From Burkholderia puraquae (lineage in GTDB: Bacteria > Pseudomonadota > Gammaproteobacteria > Burkholderiales > Burkholderiaceae), in assembly GCF_002099195.1 (NCBI RefSeq), contig NZ_NBYX01000031.1, positions 1 through 64,000 of the forward strand: DNA of 64,000 nt. Direction: 5' to 3'. Positions 8,144 through 17,619 of the stretch are shown here, piece after piece. Positions within the stretch are counted from its first letter, which is position 1; each line of letters begins with the position of its first letter. The position numbers and the translations under genes are program-made. A model generated the notes under the pieces. The model was not told where the DNA came from. It did no database searches and saw only the letters and a list, made by a program, of their open reading frames with translations.

Positions 8144-9694
8144 TCAGTGTTTGGCGCAGGCGACCGCGATGGGTTCGCCCGAGCGCTCCTCGTAGTGCCG
8201 TTTGCGATCGGCCAGCAGCCAATACACGCTGCCCGCAATGGCCGCGCCCAGCAGCCACGAGAACGGCGTCATCGCACTGAAGGCCGGCACGACGGCGAGC
8301 GTGATCGAGATCAGCGCGGACGGCACGAGCGCCGCGAGTGCCTTGCGGTTCACGCCGCGCGTGTAGAAATAGGCGCCGGCGGGCGCTTCGGTATAGAGGT
8401 CGGGCACGTTCACGCGCTGCTTGCGCACGAGCCAGTAGTCGACCGTGATGATCCCGTACAGCGGGCCGAGCAGCGCACCGAGGCCGGACAGGAAGTAGAC
8501 GATCACGATCGGGCTGTTGTACAGGTTCCACGGCAGGATCAGCACGGCGATCGTCGCGCTGATCAGGCCCGCGCGGCGGAACGACAGGCGATGCGGCGCG
8601 AGGCTCGTCAGCACGAACGCCGGCGCGACGAAGTTCGCCATGATGTTCACGGCCACCGTCACGATCAGGAACGCGAGACAGCCGAGCACGAGGAACAGCT
8701 TGTTCGGCACCGTCGCGATGATTTCCGTCGGGCTGTGGATGATGTGGCCGTTCAGCTTGAACTGCGCGCCCGCGAGCACGAAGCTGATCGTCGCGAACAC
8801 GAGGATGTTGACCGGCAGGCCCCAGAAGTTGCCGACGCGCACCGTCTTCGCGCTCGGCGACGAGCGCGCGAAATCGCAGAAGTTGAGTACCAGCGTGCCG
8901 TAGATCGCGAGCCACAGCGAGCCGCCCGCGAAGATCTCCGTCCACATCTTCAGGCCCGTCATCGGCTTGCCGATCGACATCGCGAGATGGCCGCCCGTGC
9001 GGCTGAACATCCACGCGGCGAGCGACAGCGTCGTGACGAGGATCACCGGGCCGGCCAGCCCCTCGTACTTGCGGACCATTTCCATCCCGTACGTGAGGAT
9101 GCCGATCTGCACGAGCCAGATCGCGACGAACGTGACCCAGCCGAGCGTCGACAGCCCGAAGATCGCATTCTGGTCGAATGCGGCGAGGCCCGGCCAGATG
9201 GCGGTGAGCAGCACGCGCAGCACGACCGACGCGAGATAGGTCTGGATGCCGAACCATGCGATCGCGATCACCGCGCGGATCATCGCGGGCAGCATCGCGC
9301 CGTAGATGCCGAAGCTCATCCGGCTGATCACCGGAAACGGCACGCCGGTCTTCTGGCCCATGTAGCCGGTGAGATTCATGAAGCAGTAGACGAGCACCGC
9401 GCCGATCGCGAGCGAGGCGAGCATCTGCCAGCCCGACAGGCCGAGCGCGAACAGCCCGATCGCGAACGAGTAGTTCGCGATGTTGTGCACGTCGTTGGTC
9501 CATAGCGCAAAGATGCTGTAGCGGCCCCACGTCCGGCCCTCGGCCTTGGTGGGCGCGAGGTCGGGATTGTGCAGCCGCGGGCTCAGCGCAGGGTCGCGCG
9601 CGGCCGAACCGGTTCGATGCGATGCGTCGTCCGCGCCGAGCACGATGCCCGGGCGGTGGGTGGCTTCCAGTTGCACGCCGTTGTCTCCTTCCAT
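8144..9694 (-). CDS. NCS1-family nucleobase/allantoin/hydantoin:cation symporter
   Basis: 516 residues with about 12 hydrophobic segments. The sequence WGRYSIFALWTNDVHNIANY early in the protein and GYMGQKTGVPFPVISRMSFG match the NCS1 family, which includes Mhp1 (hydantoin), PucI (allantoin) and CodB (cytosine). The conserved TM1 and TM3 regions that line the substrate site in Mhp1 are present, as is a C-terminal YFYTRGVNRKALAAL segment near residue 450. It should sit in the inner membrane and import its ligand with Na+ or H+. It is first in an operon with the racemase-like gene and a LysR gene. The start at 9694 precedes a plausible cytoplasmic N-terminus of about 50 residues. Confidence 0.87.
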   Translation of the reverse strand: MEGDNGVQLEATHRPGIVLGADDASHRTGSAARDPALSPRLHNPDLAPTKAEGRTWGRYSIFALWTNDVHNIANYSFAIGLFALGLSGWQMLASLAIGAVLVYCFMNLTGYMGQKTGVPFPVISRMSFGIYGAMLPAMIRAVIAIAWFGIQTYLASVVLRVLLTAIWPGLAAFDQNAIFGLSTLGWVTFVAIWLVQIGILTYGMEMVRKYEGLAGPVILVTTLSLAAWMFSRTGGHLAMSIGKPMTGLKMWTEIFAGGSLWLAIYGTLVLNFCDFARSSPSAKTVRVGNFWGLPVNILVFATISFVLAGAQFKLNGHIIHSPTEIIATVPNKLFLVLGCLAFLIVTVAVNIMANFVAPAFVLTSLAPHRLSFRRAGLISATIAVLILPWNLYNSPIVIVYFLSGLGALLGPLYGIITVDYWLVRKQRVNVPDLYTEAPAGAYFYTRGVNRKALAALVPSALISITLAVVPAFSAMTPFSWLLGAAIAGSVYWLLADRKRHYEERSGEPIAVACAKH

Positions 9695-9926
9695 GTGCGG
9701 GGCGCGAAACCGGCAGCGTGTACACGCTGCGCGGGCCCGGCCGCCGTGGACGTTATGTCTCGGATTTGTTCGCGAGTATGGGTGGCCGGCACGGTGATGG
9801 GAAATTAAATATTCGGCTGGGCGTCATTTGAAAAATGAATGGAAGGCGGGCGGCAGCAACGGCCGGGTGTGGCACGCGAATTGCGCGCAAGCGGGCTCCA
9901 TCCACATCGACATCAGCGGAGGTGTC

Positions 9927-10190
9927 ATGCAGCGATATTCCTTTCGTCATGTATCGCGAGCCGTCTTCGCCGGCATCCTGATTGCAGGCCTCGCGGCAGG
10001 CGCCGGCTGCCAGAAGAAGAGCGACAGTGGCGGCGCGAGTTCTGATTCGGGCGCGACAGGCGGCATGTCGGCGGCGCCGTCCACCGCGCCGTCGGGTACG
10101 CCGGGCAGCGGGGCGGCCGGCAGCAGCGGCGACAGCGGCGCGAGCATGCCAGGTGCGGCCTCCGCGCCGGGCGGCGCAAGCGGCGGCTGA
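9927..10190 (+). CDS. Small Gly/Ser/Ala-rich lipoprotein-like protein
   Basis: 87 residues from an ATG at 9927, preceded by GGAGG around 9918. The N-terminus has a basic start, a hydrophobic stretch (VFAGILIAGLAAGAG) and a Cys followed by QKKSD. The bases before the Cys read A-G-A-G, a weak lipobox, so lipidation is likely but not certain. Everything after residue 30 is low-complexity Gly, Ser, Ala and Pro, with no fold expected. It looks like an envelope linker protein of the kind common in Burkholderia. An AT-rich patch at about 9785-9835 upstream is the likely promoter area shared with the divergent permease operon. Function unknown. Confidence 0.65.
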   Translation: MQRYSFRHVSRAVFAGILIAGLAAGAGCQKKSDSGGASSDSGATGGMSAAPSTAPSGTPGSGAAGSSGDSGASMPGAASAPGGASGG

Positions 10191-10401
10191 CGCGCGCGAT
10201 TGGCCGAAGGACGGCGCGCCGGCTGCGTGCCGGTGTGCCCTCCATTTTCTTCGAGTGCCGTGCCGGTCGGGCATGTGCGCCGGGTGGCGCGCACGCACGC
10301 GGCCGCGTGCACATGAAAGATTTGCAAGGACCGTTGTAGCGATTTCCGGACTGGCGGCGGCAGTGTGACGCAGGCGTACGCCGGCCGGGCAAGGAGGTGC
10401 G

Positions 10402-10950
10402 ATGCAGAACGCGGAATCGAACCCTACCCCGGAAAAGCAGCGTGAACAGATCGAGAAGAGCCCGGTGCAGACGCCGGCGGCCGGCGACATGCCCGACGCG
10501 GCGACCCAGGCGGCGCAAGTCGCGCGGCGTCCGCTGACGCCCGAGGCGATCGCCGGGAAAATGCCGACCGGCCTGCCGCCGGTCGAGCGCGGCACGCATG
10601 CGCCCGACAGCGACGACCCCGTGCGGCGAGCGGCCGCCCGGATCCCGACGCTCGACAACGCGTGCATGGCGATGACCGACAACACGGTCGACGTCGACGG
10701 CAAGGGCATGGAAGCTGCCGCGGGCGCGTCGAAGTGGCACGACAACGTGATTTATTCGAACGCGTCGCTCGACGAGGCGGTCGATACGCCCGACGAAGGG
10801 CTCGGCGGGATCGAGAGCCGCCCGTCCGGCAACATGCCCCAGATCGCGACACGGCCGGGCTGGCGCGTACGCCATGTGGGCGATGTCGACGTCGAGCACG
10901 GCGACGGCGCGCGCGCCGAGCATGTGATCGTCCTGGAGCGGAGCAACTGA
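10402..10950 (+). CDS. DUF3005-like hypothetical protein
   Basis: 182 residues preceded by an unusually good AAGGAGG ribosome site at about 10391-10397. The first 90 residues are polar and Pro/Ala-rich. The rest contains a conserved-looking core: DNTVDVDGKGMEAAAGAS, HDNVIYSNASLDEAVDTP and GLGGIESRPSGNMPQIATR, then a short beta-rich end. I recognise this core as that of the DUF3005 family, which is largely confined to Burkholderia and relatives and has no known function. There is no signal peptide, so it is probably cytoplasmic. It stands alone and convergent to the DUF4397 gene. Family call is from memory of the core and should be treated as moderate. Confidence 0.65.
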   Translation: MQNAESNPTPEKQREQIEKSPVQTPAAGDMPDAATQAAQVARRPLTPEAIAGKMPTGLPPVERGTHAPDSDDPVRRAAARIPTLDNACMAMTDNTVDVDGKGMEAAAGASKWHDNVIYSNASLDEAVDTPDEGLGGIESRPSGNMPQIATRPGWRVRHVGDVDVEHGDGARAEHVIVLERSN

Positions 10951-11014
10951 CGGCGTGGCGAGAAGGTGCGGCGGGCGGCGCCATCGCGCCGGCCGCCGCG
11001 ACCGTTGGCGGTCC

Positions 11015-11779
11015 TTACTGCGGACCCAGTTCCTGCGCGGACGTATCGGCGTCGTTGCCCTGCGCAACCAGTACGTGGATATCGTTCGGCGTCACGTCGC
11101 CGACCCCGCCAGACGGAATCGTCAGCAGCAGCCAGTCGGCGTTGTTGTTGATGGTGACCGGCGCGGTCTTGAGGATCGGCGTCTTGCTGCCTGCCGTCGT
11201 GACGATCACCTGGTAGCTGCCGCCGTTCAGGTAGATCGAATCCTGCGTCGATGCCGGCACCGCGTTCTGGTAGGCCGCGCCTGCGAGCGTCGGGCTTTGC
11301 GTCGTGATGTCGGTGCCGGGCGGGACGACGTACATGTCGACGTTCTGCGCGTTCGGCGACGCGTTGAAGCTGCGCACGCGCGCCTTGTCCGACAGCAGGC
11401 CCTTGTCGTACGGATCGTCGATCACGGAGATCAGCGACGTCGTGCTCGGCAGCGCGATCGTCGTGTAGTGATGGCCGTTTGCCGCGCTGAACGATTGCGC
11501 GGCGATGGTCGTCGTCGTACCGGAGACGTCATAGCTCGCGTTCTGCGTGCCCGAGTCGACGTCGTGGTAGCGCGTCACGCCCTTGTACGCGATACCCGCC
11601 TGGTCGAGCTTCGCGTTCAGGTAGTAGTCGAGGTTCGGCCCGGCCGGCACCGCGTTGATGAAGCGTGCCTGCGGCTTCGAGATGCCAAGCTCGGTGCCGA
11701 CGTCGTTGCCGTCGCCGCCACATGCCGCGAGCACGGAAACGACCGAGCACAGGGCTGCCAGCGTTCGTATTGATCTCAT
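11015..11779 (-). CDS. DUF4397 lipoprotein
   Basis: 254 residues from the ATG at 11779. The signal sequence ends in a lipobox SVLAAC with Cys20 as the predicted lipid-modified residue, followed by a Gly/Asp spacer. The rest has two similar beta-rich units: one around ARFINAVPAGPNLDYYLN and a second around VRSFNASPNAQNVDMYVV. The phrase FxNAxPxxxxxDxY is the hallmark of DUF4397, a beta-sandwich found in surface lipoproteins of many bacteria. It is likely anchored in the outer or inner membrane leaflet facing the periplasm. The gene is alone. The exact role is unknown. Confidence 0.85.
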   Translation of the reverse strand: MRSIRTLAALCSVVSVLAACGGDGNDVGTELGISKPQARFINAVPAGPNLDYYLNAKLDQAGIAYKGVTRYHDVDSGTQNASYDVSGTTTTIAAQSFSAANGHHYTTIALPSTTSLISVIDDPYDKGLLSDKARVRSFNASPNAQNVDMYVVPPGTDITTQSPTLAGAAYQNAVPASTQDSIYLNGGSYQVIVTTAGSKTPILKTAPVTINNNADWLLLTIPSGGVGDVTPNDIHVLVAQGNDADTSAQELGPQ

Positions 11780-12075
11780 GTTGTCCTCTCGTTCAGGGAA
11801 CCTGCTTGCGACGCGGGATCGCCACGCGAAAGCTCGCGCGGCGCGCCGCGCCGGTTGAGGGAAGGATGTTGTCCGCCGGATCGGCGGGCGCGTGGATGGC
11901 GCAAGCGATGTGCCTGCGCGGCGAATGGCGGCGGGAAGTGATGGCGGGAAGCGGCGGGAGGAAGCGCGCACGCGCCGGCGGGGCGGCGTGCGCGGGGCGA
12001 GGCGGGCCGCGTGGAGCGGGCCGCGCGACCGGTGCGGTTGTAAAAACGATCGCGTCGCGCGGGCGACGCGCGGCG

Positions 12076-13383
12076 TCAGCGGTTCACGAGCCGGGCCGGA
12101 TAGGCGAGCGCGAGGGCGCAGCCGACCACCATGCACGCGGCGAAACCGTACAGTCCCGCGCTTTGCGAATGGAACGTGTCGCGCAGCCAGCCGATGAAAT
12201 AGGTGCTGCCGAACCCGCCGAGGTTCGCGATCGAGCATGCGAACGCGATCCCGCCGGCAGCGGCCGAGCCCTTCAGGAACGTCGAAGGCAGTGCCCAGAC
12301 GACCGGCATCGCGGCGGCCGCGCCCGCGTTGATCAGCGAGAACAGCAGCACCGTCCCGAGCGTGCCGTGCGACGACGAGGCCGCGATCGCCAGCGCGACG
12401 GCCGATACCATGAACGGGACGACGATATGCCAGCGGCGTTCGCGCGCGCGGTCGGAGCTTGCGCCGCAGTACAGCGTGGCGAGCACGGCCGCGGCATTCG
12501 GGATCACCATCAGCCAGCCGATGTGATACGCATCCTTCACGCCGGTATCGCGCAGGATCGTCGGCAGCCAGAAGCTCACCGCATAGAGGCCGAGCAGCAC
12601 GCACAGGTCGATCAGGCCGAGCGCCCATACCTTCGGATCGGAGAACGCCTTGCCGAGCGCATGGCTCTTGTTGCCGGACGGATCGGCGTCGAGGTTCGCA
12701 CGCAAAGCGTGCTTCTCGTCGGCGTTCAGCCACTGCGCGGATTCGATGTTGTTGGGCAGCCAGCGCAGCACCGCGAAGCCGAGCAGCACCGACGGCAGCG
12801 CTTCGAGCAGGAACAGCCACTGCCAGCCGCCGAGCCCGTGCGCGCCGTCGAACGCGCGCATGATCCACCCGGAGATCGGGCTGCCGATCATGCTCGACAA
12901 CGGCAGCCCGACCATGAACAGCGCGACGATCCGCGCGCGGCGCGCATCGGGATACCACTGCGTCAGGTACAGCAGCACGCCGGGCAGGAAGCCGGCCTCG
13001 GCCGCGCCGAGCAGGAAGCGCACGATGTAGAACTGCATCGGCGTATGCACGAACATCGTCGCGCCCGACAGCAGGCCCCACGTGATCATGATCCGCGCGA
13101 TCCACAGCTTCGCGCCGACGCGTTGCAGCACCAGGTTGCTCGGGACTTCGAACAGGATGTAGCCGGCGAAGAACAGGCCGGCGCCGAGCCCGTACACCGT
13201 ATCGCTGAACTTCAGGGCGTCGAGCATCTGGAGTTTCGCGAGGCCGATGTTGATGCGGTCGAGATAGGCCGCGAAGTAGCACAGGCAGAAGAGGGTGATC
13301 AGGCGCAGCGTGACCTTGCGATACAGATTGCCGTGCAGCGCGTCGTCGGGGGAAACGGCGGCGCTCGGGTGTGCGGTAGACAT
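12076..13383 (-). CDS. nicT: MFS transporter, anion:cation symporter family, probable nicotinate carrier NicT
   Basis: 435 residues with 12 predicted helices. LFCLCYFAAYLDRINIGLAKL at the start and an SNLVLQRVGAKLWIARIM segment are typical of the ACS family (phthalate, tartrate, hexuronate and nicotinate permeases). The start is the ATG at 13383. It is divergent from nicR and separated from it by a 532-base control region carrying two NicR-box-like dyads, and the rest of the nicotinate pathway lies beyond nicR. In Pseudomonas putida the corresponding carrier NicT is in the same cluster. Likely role: import of nicotinate or 6-hydroxynicotinate across the inner membrane. Substrate is inferred from context. 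Confidence 0.82.
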   Translation of the reverse strand: MSTAHPSAAVSPDDALHGNLYRKVTLRLITLFCLCYFAAYLDRINIGLAKLQMLDALKFSDTVYGLGAGLFFAGYILFEVPSNLVLQRVGAKLWIARIMITWGLLSGATMFVHTPMQFYIVRFLLGAAEAGFLPGVLLYLTQWYPDARRARIVALFMVGLPLSSMIGSPISGWIMRAFDGAHGLGGWQWLFLLEALPSVLLGFAVLRWLPNNIESAQWLNADEKHALRANLDADPSGNKSHALGKAFSDPKVWALGLIDLCVLLGLYAVSFWLPTILRDTGVKDAYHIGWLMVIPNAAAVLATLYCGASSDRARERRWHIVVPFMVSAVALAIAASSSHGTLGTVLLFSLINAGAAAAMPVVWALPSTFLKGSAAAGGIAFACSIANLGGFGSTYFIGWLRDTFHSQSAGLYGFAACMVVGCALALAYPARLVNR

Positions 13384-13481
13384 GGGATTGCCCCTGTTCG
13401 AATGTGACGGATGAATGGGTGGCCGATCGACGCGAGCGGGCGTTCCGCTGCGCACTGGAGTCTGTATATCACGGCAATTAA

Positions 13482-13497
13482 ATAGCGTACACACTAG
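13482..13497. promoter_or_regulatory. Putative NicR operator at nicT promoter
   Basis: ATAGCGTACACACTAG. Read on the other strand it is CTAGTGTGTACGCTAT, close to the pseudo-palindrome ATAGNGTNNACNCTAT also seen at 13862, 20387 and 20531. MarR-type repressors bind such dyads. It lies about 100 bases before the nicT start. Confidence 0.6.
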
Positions 13498-13861
13498 AAA
13501 ATACTGAATGGAACAGGCATGGTTCCGGCCGCGCAACGGAAAGCATTCGTGTGAGAAAAACCGCATGTTTAAAGAGGTTTTTGATGAAGAAGCATGCGCG
13601 TCGAATGGGGGCGGAGAGGGGCGAGGCGTGCACAAAATTCGTGCGTATGCGCTTAAAAGTGAAGCGTGTGCGCGAAAGTCCGCCAATGCGCGCATGTGCG
13701 TGCGCGCCGGCAGGTTCGAACGTGCGCAGTCGCCGTTGCGGCGACGTGCCCGGCGGGCAACGGGCAGCCGTCAGGCGTTTGTCAGGCGCGCTGCGTGCCG
13801 GGCATCGCGAATCCTGATGCACCGCAATGAAGCGGCAACCCGGCAGCCGGTCGGGCCGAAT

Positions 13862-13877
13862 CGAGGGTGTACACTGC
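13862..13877. promoter_or_regulatory. Putative NicR operator at nicR promoter (divergent copy)
   Basis: CGAGGGTGTACACTGC, sharing the GTGTAC core and spacing of the other three boxes but with weaker outer bases. It lies about 40 bases before the nicR start, suiting autoregulation. TACACT within it could serve as a -10 element. Confidence 0.45.
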
Positions 13878-13915
13878 TTGTCTTTCACTGACATGCGGCA
13901 CGGGCCTTTACTTTC

Positions 13916-14362
13916 ATGGCGTCTTCCAAGGATTCCTACGACTTTCACGACCAGGTCGGGCACTTGCTGCGCCGCGCGTATCAGCGGCACGTGTCGATCT
14001 TCCAGGAAGCGATCCCCGATTCGGATCTCACGGCCGCGCAGTTCGTCACGCTGTGTGCAGTCAAGGAGCGCCAGGCGTGCTCGCTGAACGACATCGTCAA
14101 GGCGACCGCGATCGACCAGGCGACGATTCGCGGCGTGGTCGATCGCCTCAAGGCGCGCGCGCTGATCGAGGTGCTGCCCGATCCGAACGACGGCCGCAAG
14201 CTGATCGTGCGCGCCACCGCGACCGGCCTCGCGCTGATCGACCGCACGGTGCCGTTCGCGCGCCAGGTGACGGAGCGCACGTATGGCGCGCTCAATCCGG
14301 GCGAACGGGTCGCGCTGCAGTTCCTGCTGCGCAAGATGATGGAAGAAGACGGCGACGCATGA
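13916..14362 (+). CDS. nicR: MarR-family repressor, probable NicR
   Basis: 148 residues from the ATG at 13916. The winged helix-turn-helix occupies about residues 40-105 (LTAAQFVTLCAVKERQACSLND, ATIRGVVDRLKARALIEVLP, then NDGRKLIVRATATG as the wing), flanked by helices that form the dimer interface. In P. putida NicR is a MarR-type repressor that releases the nicC and nicX promoters when 6-hydroxynicotinate appears, and Bordetella BpsR is a close counterpart. The gene lies between nicT and the catabolic genes and is convergent with the nicB molybdenum subunit. Four matching dyads in the cluster support it as the local regulator. The ligand is inferred. Confidence 0.83.
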   Translation: MASSKDSYDFHDQVGHLLRRAYQRHVSIFQEAIPDSDLTAAQFVTLCAVKERQACSLNDIVKATAIDQATIRGVVDRLKARALIEVLPDPNDGRKLIVRATATGLALIDRTVPFARQVTERTYGALNPGERVALQFLLRKMMEEDGDA

Positions 14363-14442
14363 TGCGCGCCGGCAGCCGGTCGGCAGTCATGCCCGTGTGG
14401 CTGGCCGGTCTGCCGGCCGACCTGATCCCGCGTGAACAGGCC

Positions 14443-16728
14443 CTAGGCCACGCCGGTTGCCGCCGGCGCACCGGCCGCGTCGGCCGTCATCAACCGGCCG
14501 GCGTCGCGTAACGCGGCCCGGATCGTCTCCGGCGTAAACGGCGGCGCGTAGAGCCGCACACCGGTCGCATCGAACAATGCGTTCGCGACGGCGGCAGGGC
14601 CCGGCACCGACGCCGATTCTCCCGCGCCGAGCGGCGGCTCGCCTTGCCTCGGCATCAGCACGACATCGACGTCCGGCACTTCCGCGAAGGTGAGGATCGG
14701 ATAGCTCGCCCATTCGCGCGACGCGACCTTGCCGTCGGCGAAGCGCACGCGCTCCTTCAGCGTCCGGCTCAGCACCTGGATCACGTTGCCGTGGATCTGG
14801 TGGCGCACGCCATCGGGGTTGATCATCGTGCCCGTGTCCTGGCCGACCGTGACGCGTTCGATGCGGATCTCGCCCGACACGCGATCGACGCTCAGGTCGA
14901 CGATCCATGCCGACCACGCCGCGCCGAAGCCGGGGAAGCGGCTGTGCACGTAGCGCGCGTAGGCGATGCCGCGGCCGCGCACGAGCCGCGACGTAGCGGG
15001 TTCATGCGGCGTGCGCCGCACGCGCGGCGTCCAGCCCGCGCGGTCGGCCACGGCCTGCAGCAGCTCGGTCGCGCGCGTGTCCTGCAGATGGCGCAGCCGG
15101 AACGCCAGCGGGTCGACACCGGTCAGCGCCGCGCATTCGTCGACGAACGCGTCGTGCGCGAACGAGTTCGGCAGCGCCGACACGCCGCGCAGCCACGATG
15201 CGCGCACGAGCGGCGCGAGATCCTCGCAGACGAAGCGGCGATGCGGGCTCGCATACGGCGACACGGCCGTGCGGTCGCCCATCTCGAACACGCGCGGCTC
15301 GGGCACGATCGCGCCGGTCAGCAGCGCCGCGAGCAGCGGCGCGTCGTTCGACGGGTAGCGCGTCGTGAAGTCGTAGCCGAGCAGGCGGCCGTCGCGTGTG
15401 ACGGTGCCGGTCACCTGCATCGACTGGCCGGCGCCTTTCGGCTCCCACAGATGTTCGTCCGCGCGCGACAACTGCACGCGCACCGGGCGGCCCGCCGCGC
15501 GCGACAGCAGCAGTGCGTCACCGCATACGTCGTCCGCGCCGTTGCGGCCGTAGCAGCCGGCCGCTTCCATCCGCACCACGTCGAAATCGGCTTCGTCGCG
15601 CGCGACGAGCGTCGCGAGGTCGTAGCGCAGCGAGACGGGATTCTGCGTGCCGGACCACACGGTGATCCGGCCGTTGCCGGGCTCACGGTAGTCGGCGAGC
15701 GCGCATGACGGGCCGATCGAGCCGTGCATCTGGAACGGCCACGCGTAGGTGCGCGACAGCGTGATCGTGTCGGGCTGCGCGCGTGCCGCGCCGACATCGC
15801 CTTCGTCGAGCAGCACGCGGCGTTTGGCCGGCGCGGCGGCAATCGCGGCAGCCGGCTCGTCGAGCGGCGGCAGCGCGGGGAGCGGCCGCCACGTCACGCG
15901 CAGCTGGCGCGCCGCGCGGATCGCGTGCTCCTCGCGTTCGGCCACCACGCCGACGAAATCGCCGATCGCGACGACGGCCACGAGCCCCGGCACGTCGGCC
16001 ACCGACGCGCGGTCGACGTCGACGAGCGTTGTGCCGACGAAGGCGCCGCTGTCGTGGCCCGCATACGGCGGCCGCACGACACGGCCGTGCAGCATGCCCG
16101 GCACGCGCATGTCGTGCACGAACGTGAGCTGGCCGGTTGCCTTCGCCGGCAGGTCGACGCGCGGCGACGACTGGCCGACGATCCGGTACCGGGCGGGATC
16201 CTTCGTGCGGGTGTTCAGGTCCAGCGTCAGCGCGATCCGGTGCGCGGCGACGAGCGTCGCGAACGTTGCCGTTTGCCCGTTCGCCGAGATCGTTGCATCG
16301 TCGATGTGCAGTTGCGCCGCGTCGACACCGAACCGTTCGGCGGCAAGCGCCAGCAGCGCGTGACGCGCCTGCGCGGCCGCGCAGCGTAGCGGCGTCGCGG
16401 AAATCTGGATCGTCGCGCTCGCGATGGTCGGGCCCTGGTTCGGTGTCGCGGCGGTGTCGCCGAGCACCATCGTCACGCGCGCGGCCGGCACGTCGAGTTC
16501 CTCGGCGACGATCTGCGCGAGCGACGTACGGATGCCGGTGCCGAGATCGACGTGGCCGTTGAACGCGAGGATGCGGCCGTCGTCGAGAATCGCGACGAAC
16601 ACTTCCGGCAGCGCCGGCACGTAGGACGACAGGCTGCCCGGCTGGCCGGGCGCCGGCTTGACGGGCGGCGCGGGCGGCCGGATCACGGTCAGGCAGCCGT
16701 TGCGCGCGAGCAGTTCGGGGCGGTTCAC
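14443..16728 (-). CDS. nicB: Nicotinate dehydrogenase molybdopterin subunit (NicB Mo domain as a separate protein)
   Basis: 761 residues from a GTG at 16728, with AGGA about 12 bases upstream. It is a xanthine-oxidase-family molybdopterin subunit of the isoquinoline oxidoreductase branch: GHVDLGTGIRTSLAQIVAEELDV, a QMHGSIGPSC region, an AAGCYGRNGADDV region and the C-terminal GEPPLGAGE, whose last Glu (about 704) is the catalytic base. With NicA it hydroxylates nicotinate at C6. P. putida NicB is a single chain of this domain plus three cytochrome c domains; here the chain stops straight after the Mo domain and the cytochromes are in another gene (22442-24871). No signal peptide. It is last in the nicE-D-X-F run, 219 bases after nicF. 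Confidence 0.82.
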   Translation of the reverse strand: MNRPELLARNGCLTVIRPPAPPVKPAPGQPGSLSSYVPALPEVFVAILDDGRILAFNGHVDLGTGIRTSLAQIVAEELDVPAARVTMVLGDTAATPNQGPTIASATIQISATPLRCAAAQARHALLALAAERFGVDAAQLHIDDATISANGQTATFATLVAAHRIALTLDLNTRTKDPARYRIVGQSSPRVDLPAKATGQLTFVHDMRVPGMLHGRVVRPPYAGHDSGAFVGTTLVDVDRASVADVPGLVAVVAIGDFVGVVAEREEHAIRAARQLRVTWRPLPALPPLDEPAAAIAAAPAKRRVLLDEGDVGAARAQPDTITLSRTYAWPFQMHGSIGPSCALADYREPGNGRITVWSGTQNPVSLRYDLATLVARDEADFDVVRMEAAGCYGRNGADDVCGDALLLSRAAGRPVRVQLSRADEHLWEPKGAGQSMQVTGTVTRDGRLLGYDFTTRYPSNDAPLLAALLTGAIVPEPRVFEMGDRTAVSPYASPHRRFVCEDLAPLVRASWLRGVSALPNSFAHDAFVDECAALTGVDPLAFRLRHLQDTRATELLQAVADRAGWTPRVRRTPHEPATSRLVRGRGIAYARYVHSRFPGFGAAWSAWIVDLSVDRVSGEIRIERVTVGQDTGTMINPDGVRHQIHGNVIQVLSRTLKERVRFADGKVASREWASYPILTFAEVPDVDVVLMPRQGEPPLGAGESASVPGPAAVANALFDATGVRLYAPPFTPETIRAALRDAGRLMTADAAGAPAATGVA

Positions 16729-16947
16729 GGATGAAGGGTCCTGTCGGGGAAGAGGCGGCGCGCGGCCGGCTGCGGCGCATGCGGGGCGAGGCGGCCGCCG
16801 GCCCGGGCGTCGTGTTTGCGGCGTGCGTCGAGCGCAGCGGCGGGGGCCGTCGCGCATGCGCGCGACGCCAATCTAGGCCGCCAAAAGCGCAGCGTCAATC
16901 GTGCGGGCGGGCGCCGGCCAGTCACGCCGCCGGCCCGCCGCGACGAT

Positions 16948-17601
16948 TCAGCGCGTGCGCGCCTGCACGGCATCGATCGCCGTGATCGCATCGTCGAGCG
17001 GCATCACTGCCGCGTATTTCTGCTGCATGTCGAACAGGTTCGCGTCGTGCGGCGCGATCGCGCGATCGCCGACGCAATCGGCGAGCACGAGCGGGCGGAA
17101 CCCGTGCGACATCGCGTCGACGACGCTCGCGCGCACGCAGCCGCTCGTCACGGCGCCCGCGACCAGCAGCGTCTGCACCGCGCGCTGCGCGAGCCACGGC
17201 GCCAGTTGCGTGCCGAAGAACGCCGACGGCACGGTCTTGCGCACGACGAGTTCGCCGGGCGCGGGCGTGAGCTCCGGCACGATCGCGCTGTTCGGATGGT
17301 GCTCGGTCAGCGTCGCCATGCCGGGCACCTTCAGCGAGAACACGTTGTCGTCGCTGCCGTCGTCGGCGTACACGATGCGGCTGTGCGCGACGGGCCAGCC
17401 GCGTTCGCGCGCCAGCGCGAGCGCATGCGTCGTGCGCGCGATCGCCGGTGCGATGTTGCCGCCGCCGAACGTCGCGGGATCGGCGAAGCCGACGACGAAG
17501 TCGACGATCAGCAGGCCGATGTTGCCGTGCGGGGGCAGCGGCGTGCCGAAGCCCTGCTGGCGGTAGACGCTCGCTTCGGCGTGACGGGAGAGGTCGTTCA
17601 T
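16948..17601 (-). CDS. nicF: Maleamate amidohydrolase NicF
   Basis: 217 residues of the isochorismatase-like cysteine hydrolase superfamily. The catalytic triad is visible as Asp34 (LLIVDFVVGF), Lys122 (VVRKTVPSAFFG) and Cys155 (AGAVTSGCVRASV), with the usual cis-peptide before the Cys. NicF removes ammonia from maleamate to give maleate in the nicotinate pathway; N-carbamoylsarcosine amidohydrolase is the nearest alternative in the superfamily. It starts 18 bases after the nicX stop and lies between nicX and the nicB Mo subunit, which makes the nicotinate role likely. Cytoplasmic. Confidence 0.88.
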   Translation of the reverse strand: MNDLSRHAEASVYRQQGFGTPLPPHGNIGLLIVDFVVGFADPATFGGGNIAPAIARTTHALALARERGWPVAHSRIVYADDGSDDNVFSLKVPGMATLTEHHPNSAIVPELTPAPGELVVRKTVPSAFFGTQLAPWLAQRAVQTLLVAGAVTSGCVRASVVDAMSHGFRPLVLADCVGDRAIAPHDANLFDMQQKYAAVMPLDDAITAIDAVQARTR

Positions 17602-17619
17602 GGTGTCGGGGCTCGTCGG

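Larger units (their letters stand above)
13384..13915. other. Control region between nicT and nicR
   Basis: This 532-base gap has no believable gene. Both ends carry a NicR-box-like dyad (listed separately). The nicT side is AT-rich at 13460-13510; reading toward nicT, TGTACG and TATACA lie 17 bases apart and could be its promoter, with the dyad covering the -35. A second AT-rich patch at 13540-13590 is unexplained. Confidence 0.55.

Noticed and set aside
7979..9505. 508-codon open frame on the plus strand
   Set aside because: It is antisense to the NCS1 permease. Its product is almost all Arg, Asp, His and Glu, the mark of a shadow frame in GC-rich DNA.
13508..13891. 127-codon open frame between nicT and nicR
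   Set aside because: No ribosome site, basic low-complexity product and it overlaps the putative operator of nicR. Treated as non-coding.
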